This document shows positions 1-6,446 of a stretch of DNA of 7,955 nucleotides, piece after piece. This stretch comes from JAOZMY01 sp964577975 (GTDB lineage: Bacteria; Desulfobacterota; S145-22): NCBI GenBank assembly GCA_964577975.1, contig CAZOBB010000163.1, forward strand, positions 1 through 7,955, written 5' to 3'. Both the position numbers and the translations under genes were made by a program. Below the pieces are notes generated by a model that saw only the letters and a list, made by a program, of their open reading frames with translations, did not search any database and was not told the origin of the DNA. Position 1 is the first letter of the stretch, and the number at the start of each line of letters is the position of its first letter.

Positions 1-696
1 CTTGCACTCGTGCAGGTTGAGGAGCTGGCCGAAGATCGTCGTGGTTCCGATATCGATGACAATGGAATAGTTCTGTTCCGACGTATTCCCCGGTTCCAGA
101 TTAATGAGCTTGTAACCTTTGCGGGTCAGAACCATGGTCACGGTCACCTTCCAATCCGCATCCCGAAGGAGCTGGCTCATCTTCTTGATCATCCGGAAAT
201 CCGCTGAAATCCCCTCGAATCCGAATTCCTGCTTCAGGTGCCGGTAGATTCGCGCCAGATCGCTCATGTTGTCCTCTTTCGTGGGAGGCGTCAACTCGAT
301 ATACCGCTTGAAGACCGTCGGATCAATGGTCCACCCTTGCACCAACTGGTTGATATCCTGAGGAGACAAGACCCGCGCGAACCCTGCGCGCTCCCGTCTC
401 AACACCGTGCGGTCGATCTGGGATTCGATGGGGATCTCCACGACGATATCCGTGGTCGGTTTCGTCATACAGGCCAGGCGATACCCTTGCTCTATCTCCC
501 ATTTCTGGAGCAGTGGCATGGGGGGTAAGGTTGTCTCTCCTTTCACAATCTTGACTTTACACTTCCCACACGTCCCGCTCCCGCCACAAGAAGCATTGAT
601 ATGCACCCCGGCGGACATGGCCCCTTGTAGAATCGTTTCGTCTGGAGAAAGTTCTATTTCCCTTCCTGACGGCTCAAACCGCACTTTATATCCCAT
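1..696 (-). CDS. 2Fe-2S ferredoxin / ASKHA-domain protein (RACo/RamA-like, DUF4445 family), N-terminal part
   Basis: Open at the left window edge; the first 232 residues are visible. Residues 1-90 form a plant-type 2Fe-2S ferredoxin domain with cluster cysteines C37, C43, C46 (CX5CX2C) and C76. A linker of about residues 100-205 follows, then the start of an ASKHA ATPase fold with the phosphate-binding motif DIGTTT at 215-220. This order is that of the reactivators of corrinoid enzymes: the Fe-S domain delivers electrons and the ATPase domain drives reduction of inactive Co(II) corrinoid to Co(I) on a partner corrinoid protein in the cytoplasm. Many family members remain uncharacterised. The ATG at 696-694 has a purine-rich site (AAGGGAGAA) just upstream. 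The gene is separated from the upstream run by 185 bases and has its own candidate promoter. No corrinoid protein or methyltransferase is visible, so the partner is unknown. Family assignment is firm; the corrinoid role is inferred from the family. Confidence 0.88.
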   Translation of the reverse strand, partial: MGYKVRFEPSGREIELSPDETILQGAMSAGVHINASCGGSGTCGKCKVKIVKGETTLPPMPLLQKWEIEQGYRLACMTKPTTDIVVEIPIESQIDRTVLRRERAGFARVLSPQDINQLVQGWTIDPTVFKRYIELTPPTKEDNMSDLARIYRHLKQEFGFEGISADFRMIKKMSQLLRDADWKVTVTMVLTRKGYKLINLEPGNTSEQNYSIVIDIGTTTIFGQLLNLHECK

Positions 697-823
697 AAAA
701 TTCTCCCTTGTCTCTTGTTGAATAAACCGATTGTTACAGAATTGTGACTACACTTTTCCCTAAACCGACTTGGTCCTCTTCCCGCTCCTCTGTCTCACTT
801 TATATAAATAATCGTTAAAAAAC
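697..823 (-). promoter_or_regulatory. AT-rich leader of the ferredoxin/ASKHA gene with a direct repeat and an imperfect inverted repeat
   Basis: This stretch would be transcribed as a leader of about 120 nt if the promoter at 824-852 is used. It contains no plausible ORF. The 8-mer TAAACCGA occurs twice on the plus strand, at 723-730 and 761-768 (starts 38 bases apart). Between them is an imperfect inverted repeat, GTTACA at 733-738 and TGTGAC at 743-748, with one mismatch and a 4-base spacer. These could be binding sites for a regulator or chance matches. No cobalamin-riboswitch B12 box (GCCACTG type) was seen. Confidence 0.3.
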
Positions 824-852
824 CGTATATTTTATCTCCAATGGTTTGTCAA
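824..852 (-). promoter_or_regulatory. Candidate sigma70-type promoter for the ferredoxin/ASKHA gene
   Basis: On the minus strand a perfect -35 box TTGACA lies at 852-847, followed by a 17-base spacer and a -10-like TATACG at 829-824, which matches four of the six bases of TATAAT. It sits just after the stop codon of the LarA-like gene, in an AT-rich gap and in the right orientation to serve the gene starting at 696. The last -10 base is not the preferred T, so strength is uncertain. Confidence 0.5.
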
Positions 853-881
853 GGACTATTCCCGCCGCCCCGTTTCCCTAG

Positions 882-2174
882 CTAAAAGGGAGACAGGAGT
901 GTTCCCCTTTCATCAAAACCCATCTCCTTAAACGATGACCGATACGTTATCCCTGCATGGGCTTCCGCCACCGATTTGAGCCCTTCGGAGATCGATAAAT
1001 ACTCTAAAGAAAGGGTATTTTTGATATGGACGATTCTCAATTGGGACACAGGTTTTATCCCAACGGTATTCAAAGCAACCTCCACCGCCTCCCGATCTGT
1101 AGCGAAGGCAAGGGGAATGGCCGCCTTCTCCGGTGAGAGGGCCGTAATACAATTGACGGCCGTCTTTCGCATGTCGATCTTATCGGCGCACCGCCGGGTC
1201 GTGAAATCGGCCAGACCGATCCCCGTAGCGTTCCCTTCCGAGGCCTCCGTCAAATCCCGAACGAAGATCCGTTTGGGATGGGGATGAATCCAGAAGTCCC
1301 CGATGAGGTCCCGGTGCCGGCCGATGACCTTGGTGTCCATCCCCGTGCCGCTGATATTCTTTCCGATCTCGTCGACGATCAGAAGGTCCAGGTTGTCGAA
1401 GGGAATCTTCGCCATGACCTCCTTGGAAAAACGAAGGAGCCGTTTCTCCCCTTCCAACATCGTCTCGGGAGGAAAGGCCTCGATCCGCGTGATGCGGTCC
1501 ACACCGTTTTCCACGATCCCAAGGCCAAAGAGGACGGGGCATTTCTCGAGGATCATCTTCCCCGCGTCCACAAGGATGGCCTCCATCCCGTGGTCCACCG
1601 CGGCCCGGTGATACACGCTGGCTCCCCGATGCTTTCCCATACCGATGGCCATCATCTTGAACAGGCCGCTTTCGATCTCCCCGTCGAATTTCGTGTGGGT
1701 CTTGACCCGGTTGATCACCACGAGGGCGTCCGCCTCGTAGGCGTATCTGTCCAGATAGACCGGCACGCCCCGCCCCGTCACCCCCACCTCCACCACCTCC
1801 ATGGAGGCGAGGATCGGAACACCCATGGACTCTTCCGTGATGCCGTAGTGTCTCAGGATGGAAAGCTGTCCCTCCGGTGTCGCCCCTCCGTGGCTTCCCA
1901 TGGCGGGATAGATGAAGGGGCACGCCCCCCATGCCTTCAACAGATCCACGACCGCCTTGATGACCTCATCAATCCGGTCGATCCCACGACTCCCCGCGGG
2001 CACCGCCACCCGCATTCCAGATCGAAGCTTTTCTTTCACCCTCAACCGAGTCAGTTCTTCCCTGACCGTTTCCCCGACGTTGCCGACTTGCTCTCTATAC
2101 AACGTCTGTCGAACAAGGGCCATCAAGGGCAAAGCCCCTTTTCTCCCTCCGTCAGCCTTTATCTCTACGTCCAT
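882..2174 (-). CDS. LarA-like (DUF2088) protein, putative nickel-pincer-nucleotide-dependent racemase/epimerase
   Basis: 430 residues, close to the usual length of lactate racemase LarA. The family uses a Ni-pincer nucleotide bound to a lysine to move a hydride and invert a 2-hydroxy acid; lactate and malate are known substrates of different members. Visible motifs match the family layout: PAGSRGIDR at 59-67 where LarA has its substrate-binding Asp/Arg segment, GSHGGATPEGQ at 93-103 (H95 where LarA has a catalytic His), THTKFDGEIESG at 159-170 (H160), K173 in LFKMMAIGMG where the cofactor-binding Lys is expected, and H189 in SVYHR. The conserved Asp of the first segment is not obvious. No signal peptide or membrane segment. 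Cofactor-making LarB, LarC and LarE are not in the window. The ATG overlaps the end of the preceding HD-GYP gene by 10 bases, suggesting translational coupling. An alternative ATG at 2123-2121 (residue 18) would begin where the conserved part seems to begin, but neither start has an ideal ribosome binding site. Substrate unknown. Confidence 0.72.
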   Translation of the reverse strand: MDVEIKADGGRKGALPLMALVRQTLYREQVGNVGETVREELTRLRVKEKLRSGMRVAVPAGSRGIDRIDEVIKAVVDLLKAWGACPFIYPAMGSHGGATPEGQLSILRHYGITEESMGVPILASMEVVEVGVTGRGVPVYLDRYAYEADALVVINRVKTHTKFDGEIESGLFKMMAIGMGKHRGASVYHRAAVDHGMEAILVDAGKMILEKCPVLFGLGIVENGVDRITRIEAFPPETMLEGEKRLLRFSKEVMAKIPFDNLDLLIVDEIGKNISGTGMDTKVIGRHRDLIGDFWIHPHPKRIFVRDLTEASEGNATGIGLADFTTRRCADKIDMRKTAVNCITALSPEKAAIPLAFATDREAVEVALNTVGIKPVSQLRIVHIKNTLSLEYLSISEGLKSVAEAHAGITYRSSFKEMGFDERGTLLSPF

Positions 2175-3646
2175 ATCCCTTGAACGCGACCTTTTTCAAA
2201 ACAGGCTTTGAAAGCAGCAACAACCCGGGGATCGAACTGGGTGCCCGACCAAGCTATAATTTCTTCGATTGCCTTCTCTTTTTGCCGTCCTCTCCGATAA
2301 GGGCGATCCGTTACAATGGCGTCAAACGTATCCACGGCACCGAGAATACGACTCCCCAACGGAATTTCCTCTCCCGCCAGCCCATCAGGATACCCCTTCC
2401 CATCGAACCGCTCATGATGATGACGAACAATGCGTGCTATTCGCTCCATTCCCTCAATTTTCATCAAAATTTCATATCCTGTAACCGGGTGCTTTCTGAC
2501 AATTTCAAATTCCTCGTCACTATACGAAGAAGGTTTGTTAAGAACTTGTGTGGGAACTCCTATCTTTCCAATATCATGCAAATAAGCGGCCAGTTCTATC
2601 TCTTCAACCTCTTGCAAAGGCAAATGTAAGAAGTTCGCCACCTCTTTCGCGTAGGCCGCTACCCGCAAGGAATGTCCCCCCGTATAAGGGTCACTCGCTT
2701 CCAACGCCGTCACAAGTGAACGCACTGTCGATAAAAACAAGCGCTTCAAATTTTCGTAGAGATTGATATTTTCCAAAGCGATACCCGCACTGATTCCGAC
2801 CGCCGTCAGTAAGTTTAGATCCTCCTTCGTGAAAAAACGCGTGGGATCCCGAGAATCGACCTGGATAATACCCATAATTTTTTCATGGCTTTTCACAGGC
2901 ACACACATGACAGAATTAATTCCGTATGTGATTACGCTTTTCGCCTCTCTGAAACGTCGGTCACGTGAGGTATCCACAGAAAGGATCGACATCCCCTCTT
3001 TCAATACAGCATGAAGAATGGTCTGGGAAACCGGAAAATCCTCTCCACCCTGGCTCTCTCCTTCCGGATGAACCGCTACCAACCGAAGATTCCTGCTATT
3101 TTCTTCCTTAAGAAAAAGAAAATAGCGATCTGCTTGTATAATCCGAACGATTTGCTGCAAAACCGCACGCGTCATCGACTCAGAATCGCGATGTGTGTTG
3201 ATAATATTCCCAATTTCAAATAGTGTTGAAAGCTTTTCAAGGGTTACCTGGAAAGCTCCCCTTGTCACCGCCCCGTAATGGAAAAAGCCCTTAATTCCTT
3301 CAATCTGATAAAGGTTTTTGGGGAAATCCCCATCTTTTGAATTGCCTACAACAAATGTGGCCCCTTCCCTTTCAAAAAGCAGTTCCGTTTCTCCCAAACG
3401 AATGACATCCCCATGAGAAAGGGAGGTTTTCTCCACCCGTTTGCCATTCACGTATGTCCCGTTACTGCTTCCGAGATCCCGGATATTTATTTCCGATCCC
3501 TGGCGTTCGATAAGGCAATGATGCCGTGAAACTTTCGTGTCAGGGATTTGGAGATCGTTATCTGGTCCCCGCCCAATACTCAATGTCCCCCACACCATTA
3601 CCGAGCAGACCGGTTTTCCCTTTTCCAGGATGGCAAGACGGCTCAT
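2165..3646 (-). CDS. FHA-GAF-HD-GYP protein, probable cyclic-di-GMP phosphodiesterase
   Basis: 493 residues, cytoplasmic, with no membrane segment or signal peptide. Residues 1-95 form a forkhead-associated phosphothreonine-binding domain with GR at 25-26, SRHH at 40-43 and SSNGT at 60-64. Residues about 135-298 form a GAF sensor domain (MCVPV at 247-251, IMGIIQVDSR at 257-266, then a signalling helix to about 310). Residues about 311-490 form an HD-GYP domain with all hallmark residues: H325, HD at 358-359, H386, HHHE at 409-412, DGKGYPDG at 415-422 and DTFDAIVTDRPY at 439-450. An active phosphodiesterase hydrolysing c-di-GMP is therefore likely. The FHA domain suggests control by a Ser/Thr kinase; the GAF ligand cannot be told. 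The ATG at 3646-3644 is preceded by GTGGAG at a good distance. The gene is markedly more AT-rich than its neighbours, yet its last codons overlap the start of the LarA-like gene. Its lack of a DNA-binding domain means any control of the operon would be indirect. Confidence 0.93.
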   Translation of the reverse strand: MSRLAILEKGKPVCSVMVWGTLSIGRGPDNDLQIPDTKVSRHHCLIERQGSEINIRDLGSSNGTYVNGKRVEKTSLSHGDVIRLGETELLFEREGATFVVGNSKDGDFPKNLYQIEGIKGFFHYGAVTRGAFQVTLEKLSTLFEIGNIINTHRDSESMTRAVLQQIVRIIQADRYFLFLKEENSRNLRLVAVHPEGESQGGEDFPVSQTILHAVLKEGMSILSVDTSRDRRFREAKSVITYGINSVMCVPVKSHEKIMGIIQVDSRDPTRFFTKEDLNLLTAVGISAGIALENINLYENLKRLFLSTVRSLVTALEASDPYTGGHSLRVAAYAKEVANFLHLPLQEVEEIELAAYLHDIGKIGVPTQVLNKPSSYSDEEFEIVRKHPVTGYEILMKIEGMERIARIVRHHHERFDGKGYPDGLAGEEIPLGSRILGAVDTFDAIVTDRPYRRGRQKEKAIEEIIAWSGTQFDPRVVAAFKACFEKGRVQGIWT

Positions 3647-3695
3647 CTTCGGAACTCCACCCCCTAATTTACTCTCCTTCTTTCACCCAACTATC

Positions 3696-3724
3696 TTTTT
3701 ATTCATAAACAGAAAAAATTACAA
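3696..3724 (-). promoter_or_regulatory. Weak candidate promoter for the HD-GYP gene
   Basis: On the minus strand TTGTAA (3724-3719, containing the stop codon of the Fe-S subunit gene) and TAAAAA (3701-3696) are separated by 17 bases. Each matches four of six consensus bases. They lie in the only AT-rich gap between genes of the run, about 43 bases before the HD-GYP start once a normal start point is assumed. AT-rich DNA gives such matches by chance, so this is tentative. Confidence 0.28.
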
Positions 3725-4939
3725 CCTCCCTTCCCCTATTATTTCCGCAATCATCACCGCCATGTCCTTGACGGCCACCTGCCCCTCCACGTCCAGGGTC
3801 TTGACGGCATCCTCCAGTTCGATCCGGCACCAGGGACAGGCCGTCACGATCACCTCCGCCCCCGCATCCCGCGCCTCGCCGATTCGCGTCTCCGAGAGCT
3901 TGTTGACCTCTTCCGGATCCCAGAAGATTCTCCCCCCGCCCCCGCCGCAGCAGAGGCTGTCCGCGTGGTGATGGACCATCTCCACGAATCGCCCTTCCCC
4001 GACGATGCCCTTCAACACCCGCCTGGGTTCCTCGACCACGTCGTTCTGCTTGCTCAGGTAACAGGGATCGTGATAGGTCACCGTCTCATTCCCTTCCGTT
4101 CCGACTTTCAGCCTTCCTTTCTCCATCAATTCGGCCAGAAACTGGGTGTAGTGCTGAACGAGCGTCCCTTTGACGGCGTCGGGATATTCGTTTACGAAGG
4201 TATTGTAGCAGTGGGGGGAAAGGGTCACGACGCGGCGGGGTTTGATCCGGGTTACCTTTTCCACCATATAGTCCGACAACTCCTCGAACAGTCCCTCCTC
4301 CCCGATCCTCCGGGCCGGGCTGCCGCAGCACTTCTCCTCTTTCAGGATCCCGTAATCGAGGCCCGCCGCCTCGAGGATCGTCACCATGGCCCGGGCGATG
4401 TCCTGCACGTCAGAGTTGTAGGAAGCCGTGCATCCCACGAAGAGGAGAATATCGACGGGAGTGCCATCCGGCAGCAAACGCACGCGGAGGTCCTTCCCCG
4501 CTTGAAACTCCCTCAGCCAGTCGAGGCGTTTCTGGGGCGGCATGTCGTAGGAATTTCCCTTCAAGAAGAGGGATTCCAGGACCGTCTTCTGCTCGGGCAC
4601 GGGTCCCACCATCTCCTCGATGAGCAGGGCCCGGCCCTTCTCGATGGCGTCCAAAACCGGGATTCCCGTGCAGGAGGCCTTGCACTTCAGCGTGCAACTG
4701 TTGCAGGTGGTGCAGGTATAGACGATGGTTCTCAGGTCGTCCTTCTCCTCCCCCGAGAGAAGTTCCCACTTGATGGCATAGGCCATGGCTTGAAGAATCC
4801 CGCTGGGGCCCTGAACCTGGAACCCCCGCGTCGACTGGTACAAAGGGCAAACGGCATAACAGTAGTTGCACTTCCGGCACCGGCTCGCCACCGAAAGAAT
4901 CAGCTCTTTCGTCTGTTCGATATACAGGTCCTCGTTCAT
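3719..4939 (-). CDS. Iron-sulfur subunit of a GlcDF-type oxidoreductase (GlcF/GlpC/HdrD-like, two CCG domains)
   Basis: 406 residues from the chosen ATG. The N-terminal part carries two 4Fe-4S ferredoxin motifs: C21, C24, C27, C31 and C76, C79, C82, C86, with an extra C90. Two cysteine-rich CCG domains follow: C170, CCG at 204-206, C244; and C293, CCG at 330-332, C368, C371. This is the layout of electron-transfer subunits that take electrons from a partner flavoprotein and pass them on, usually to a membrane quinone pool or another Fe-S carrier. The partner is evidently the FAD oxidase encoded immediately upstream, 33 bases away. The first CCG domain has only one cysteine where the second has CPWC. 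A longer version from GTG at 4969-4967 is possible, but the ATG at 4939 has AAGGTG five bases upstream and the GTG has no comparable site. No membrane segment is visible, so membrane attachment would need another protein. The exact donor is not determined. Confidence 0.88.
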   Translation of the reverse strand: MNEDLYIEQTKELILSVASRCRKCNYCYAVCPLYQSTRGFQVQGPSGILQAMAYAIKWELLSGEEKDDLRTIVYTCTTCNSCTLKCKASCTGIPVLDAIEKGRALLIEEMVGPVPEQKTVLESLFLKGNSYDMPPQKRLDWLREFQAGKDLRVRLLPDGTPVDILLFVGCTASYNSDVQDIARAMVTILEAAGLDYGILKEEKCCGSPARRIGEEGLFEELSDYMVEKVTRIKPRRVVTLSPHCYNTFVNEYPDAVKGTLVQHYTQFLAELMEKGRLKVGTEGNETVTYHDPCYLSKQNDVVEEPRRVLKGIVGEGRFVEMVHHHADSLCCGGGGGRIFWDPEEVNKLSETRIGEARDAGAEVIVTACPWCRIELEDAVKTLDVEGQVAVKDMAVMIAEIIGEGRL

Positions 4940-4950
4940 TGCCTCACCTT
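4940..4950 (-). promoter_or_regulatory. Ribosome binding site deciding the start of the Fe-S subunit
   Basis: On the minus strand AAGGTGAGGC (4950-4941) stands just before the ATG at 4939-4937, with AAGGTG five bases from the start codon. This favours that ATG over the upstream in-frame GTG at 4969. Confidence 0.6.
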
Positions 4951-4972
4951 TCTCTCCGTTCAGGCCCACGGC

Positions 4973-6409
4973 TCAATAATCCGTGGGGAGGTTCCCTTCG
5001 AAAACTCCCCGGTTCAGGATGTTGTTGGGATCCACCACGGCTTTGAACTGCCTAACGAGATTGTACCCAATCTCTCCGTACCTCTTCCTGAAAAAGTCGG
5101 CCCGGTGGGCGAACTGTCCCCACTCCCCCCCGCACGTGCCGTATTTGACGTTGAGTTGTGTTTCACGGTTGAACTTTTCGACGACGGCCTGCTTGAACTT
5201 GGCGTCGTCCCAGTCCTTCGGGATCAGGACGCCGGGGTGCATGGTCAGCGATCCGATGTGCCCGAAGAGGTAGAGGCGCAACTGGCTCAACAGGGGCAAT
5301 CCCTGGTTGAAGGTCCGGGCGGCCTCCATGCATTCCGGGAGATCCTTCAGGTTCGAAACGATCTCGGCGGAGCTGAACTGGCTTTCGTTCTTCTGCATGA
5401 TATAGGAGCCGATGACCTCCCGCGCCGACCACAGTTTCTCCCATTCCTCCAAGTCGGAGATAGGGCGGATCTCAAGGGGATGTTCCTTCTCGAGAGACTG
5501 GATGATCAAATCGAGTTTTCCCTCCGCCTCTTGGGGCGTGATTCCCGTGGCGACGAAAAAGATGACGGAGCCCTCCGGGGGATCCATCCCCTTGATCTCG
5601 TAACCGATCCGGGCGGTTTCCTTCTCCATGAACTCCATGTAGAGGGGCATGGGACGTTTTTCCCGGTACATCCGCTGGACCCCCCGCGCCAGCGCGTCGA
5701 GGCTGCCATAGACCGCATACCCGTGGGCCTTGTAAAAGGTGGGAACGAGGCGGATCCGGATCCGCGTGACGACTCCCAGCAAGCCGTCACTGCCCACGAA
5801 AAACTTCGTCAGGTCCGTCCCCGCGGGGCGCCGCAGGCCCTTCGTCCCCGTCTCGATGATCTCCCCCGTGGGAAGCACCGCCTGAACCCCCAGGATGTAG
5901 TCGGAAAACTTCCCGATACTGGCGTCGATGATGTGGGCGCTGGTGTTGTTCGCCACCAATCCCCCCATGCTGGCGATCAGCTTGCTCCCCGGCGCGACGG
6001 GAAGGAAGGCCCCTCGCGCCTCGAAGGCCCGCATCACGTCGTAACAGACGCACCCTGGCTCGCACTCCGCGTAGCCGTAGTCTTCGTAGAATTCAAGGGC
6101 ATCCATCCGGTGGGTGTTGAGGACAATCCCCGGATACTTGTAGCGGGACGCCCCCGCCAGGGACGTGCCCGACCCGCGGACGTAGACCGGGACCCGGTAG
6201 TCGTTCGCCAGCCTCAAGATCCCGGCGATCTCCTCCGCCGTCTTCGGCAGGACGATCGCGTAAGGAAGCTTTTCCTTCTCCGCGCCATACGGGTAAACAT
6301 CCAACCCATTCCGGATCCTCTCGAAGATACTGGTGGACACGTATTCCTCGCCGACCGTCCCTCTCAGGGAATCCGTAAGTTTTTTCAACTCCTCGCTGGA
6401 TAGAGACAC
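4973..6409 (-). CDS. FAD-binding oxidase/dehydrogenase, GlcD-like (VAO/PCMH family)
   Basis: 478 residues from the chosen GTG. The family comprises flavoprotein dehydrogenases of 2-hydroxy acids such as glycolate, D-lactate and D-2-hydroxyglutarate. The N-terminal PCMH-type FAD domain is clear: VLPKTAEEI near 53-61, VRGSGTSLAGAS at 77-88, and GSKLIASMGGLVANN near 141-155. The C-terminal FAD-oxidase domain ends in VDPNNILNRGVFEG. In relatives the catalytic site contains GHxGDGNxH and GEHG. Here these read GHIGSLTMH (H384, H391 kept) and GEWG (E429 kept, W430 in place of His). Likely metal ligands therefore remain but the usual catalytic His is absent. Stop and next start are 33 bases apart, and that next gene encodes the expected Fe-S partner. 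A longer version from TTG at 6457-6455 adds 16 residues but has no ribosome binding site; the GTG at 6409 follows a strong purine-rich one. No signal peptide. Substrate unknown. Confidence 0.88.
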   Translation of the reverse strand: MSLSSEELKKLTDSLRGTVGEEYVSTSIFERIRNGLDVYPYGAEKEKLPYAIVLPKTAEEIAGILRLANDYRVPVYVRGSGTSLAGASRYKYPGIVLNTHRMDALEFYEDYGYAECEPGCVCYDVMRAFEARGAFLPVAPGSKLIASMGGLVANNTSAHIIDASIGKFSDYILGVQAVLPTGEIIETGTKGLRRPAGTDLTKFFVGSDGLLGVVTRIRIRLVPTFYKAHGYAVYGSLDALARGVQRMYREKRPMPLYMEFMEKETARIGYEIKGMDPPEGSVIFFVATGITPQEAEGKLDLIIQSLEKEHPLEIRPISDLEEWEKLWSAREVIGSYIMQKNESQFSSAEIVSNLKDLPECMEAARTFNQGLPLLSQLRLYLFGHIGSLTMHPGVLIPKDWDDAKFKQAVVEKFNRETQLNVKYGTCGGEWGQFAHRADFFRKRYGEIGYNLVRQFKAVVDPNNILNRGVFEGNLPTDY

Positions 6410-6425
6410 TTCTCCTCTCTCCTTT
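6410..6425 (-). promoter_or_regulatory. Ribosome binding site deciding the start of the FAD oxidase
   Basis: The minus strand reads AAAGGAGAGAGGAGAA (6425-6410) directly before GTG at 6409-6407. AAGGAG lies nine bases and a second GGAG two bases from the start. The upstream TTG at 6457 lacks any such sequence, so the shorter protein is preferred. Confidence 0.55.
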
Positions 6426-6446
6426 GACCAAGTTATTCGGAAATTT

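Noticed and set aside
238..721. Short plus-strand frames opposite the ferredoxin/ASKHA gene
   Set aside because: The minus strand here encodes a clear 2Fe-2S domain that fills the region without a break.
697..823. A cobalamin riboswitch ahead of the corrinoid-reactivator-type gene
   Set aside because: No B12-box-like GCCACTG sequence or characteristic stems were seen, and the leader is shorter than usual for that riboswitch.
853..881. A terminator after the LarA-like gene
   Set aside because: No GC-rich hairpin followed by a T run was found on the minus strand after the TAG stop, so read-through into the next gene cannot be excluded.
1278..2183. A 301-codon open frame on the plus strand
   Set aside because: It is antisense to the LarA-like gene, and its composition (many His, Pro, Arg) and lack of family motifs mark it as a shadow.
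3702..3730. A rho-independent terminator at the T run after the Fe-S subunit stop codon
   Set aside because: The minus strand has TTTTTT after the stop but no stem precedes it.
3965..6403. An 812-codon open frame on the plus strand
   Set aside because: It lies antisense to the two strongly supported Fe-S and FAD oxidase genes, its product is rich in His, Arg, Pro and Asp without any recognisable domain, and long antisense frames arise in GC-rich codon-biased DNA.
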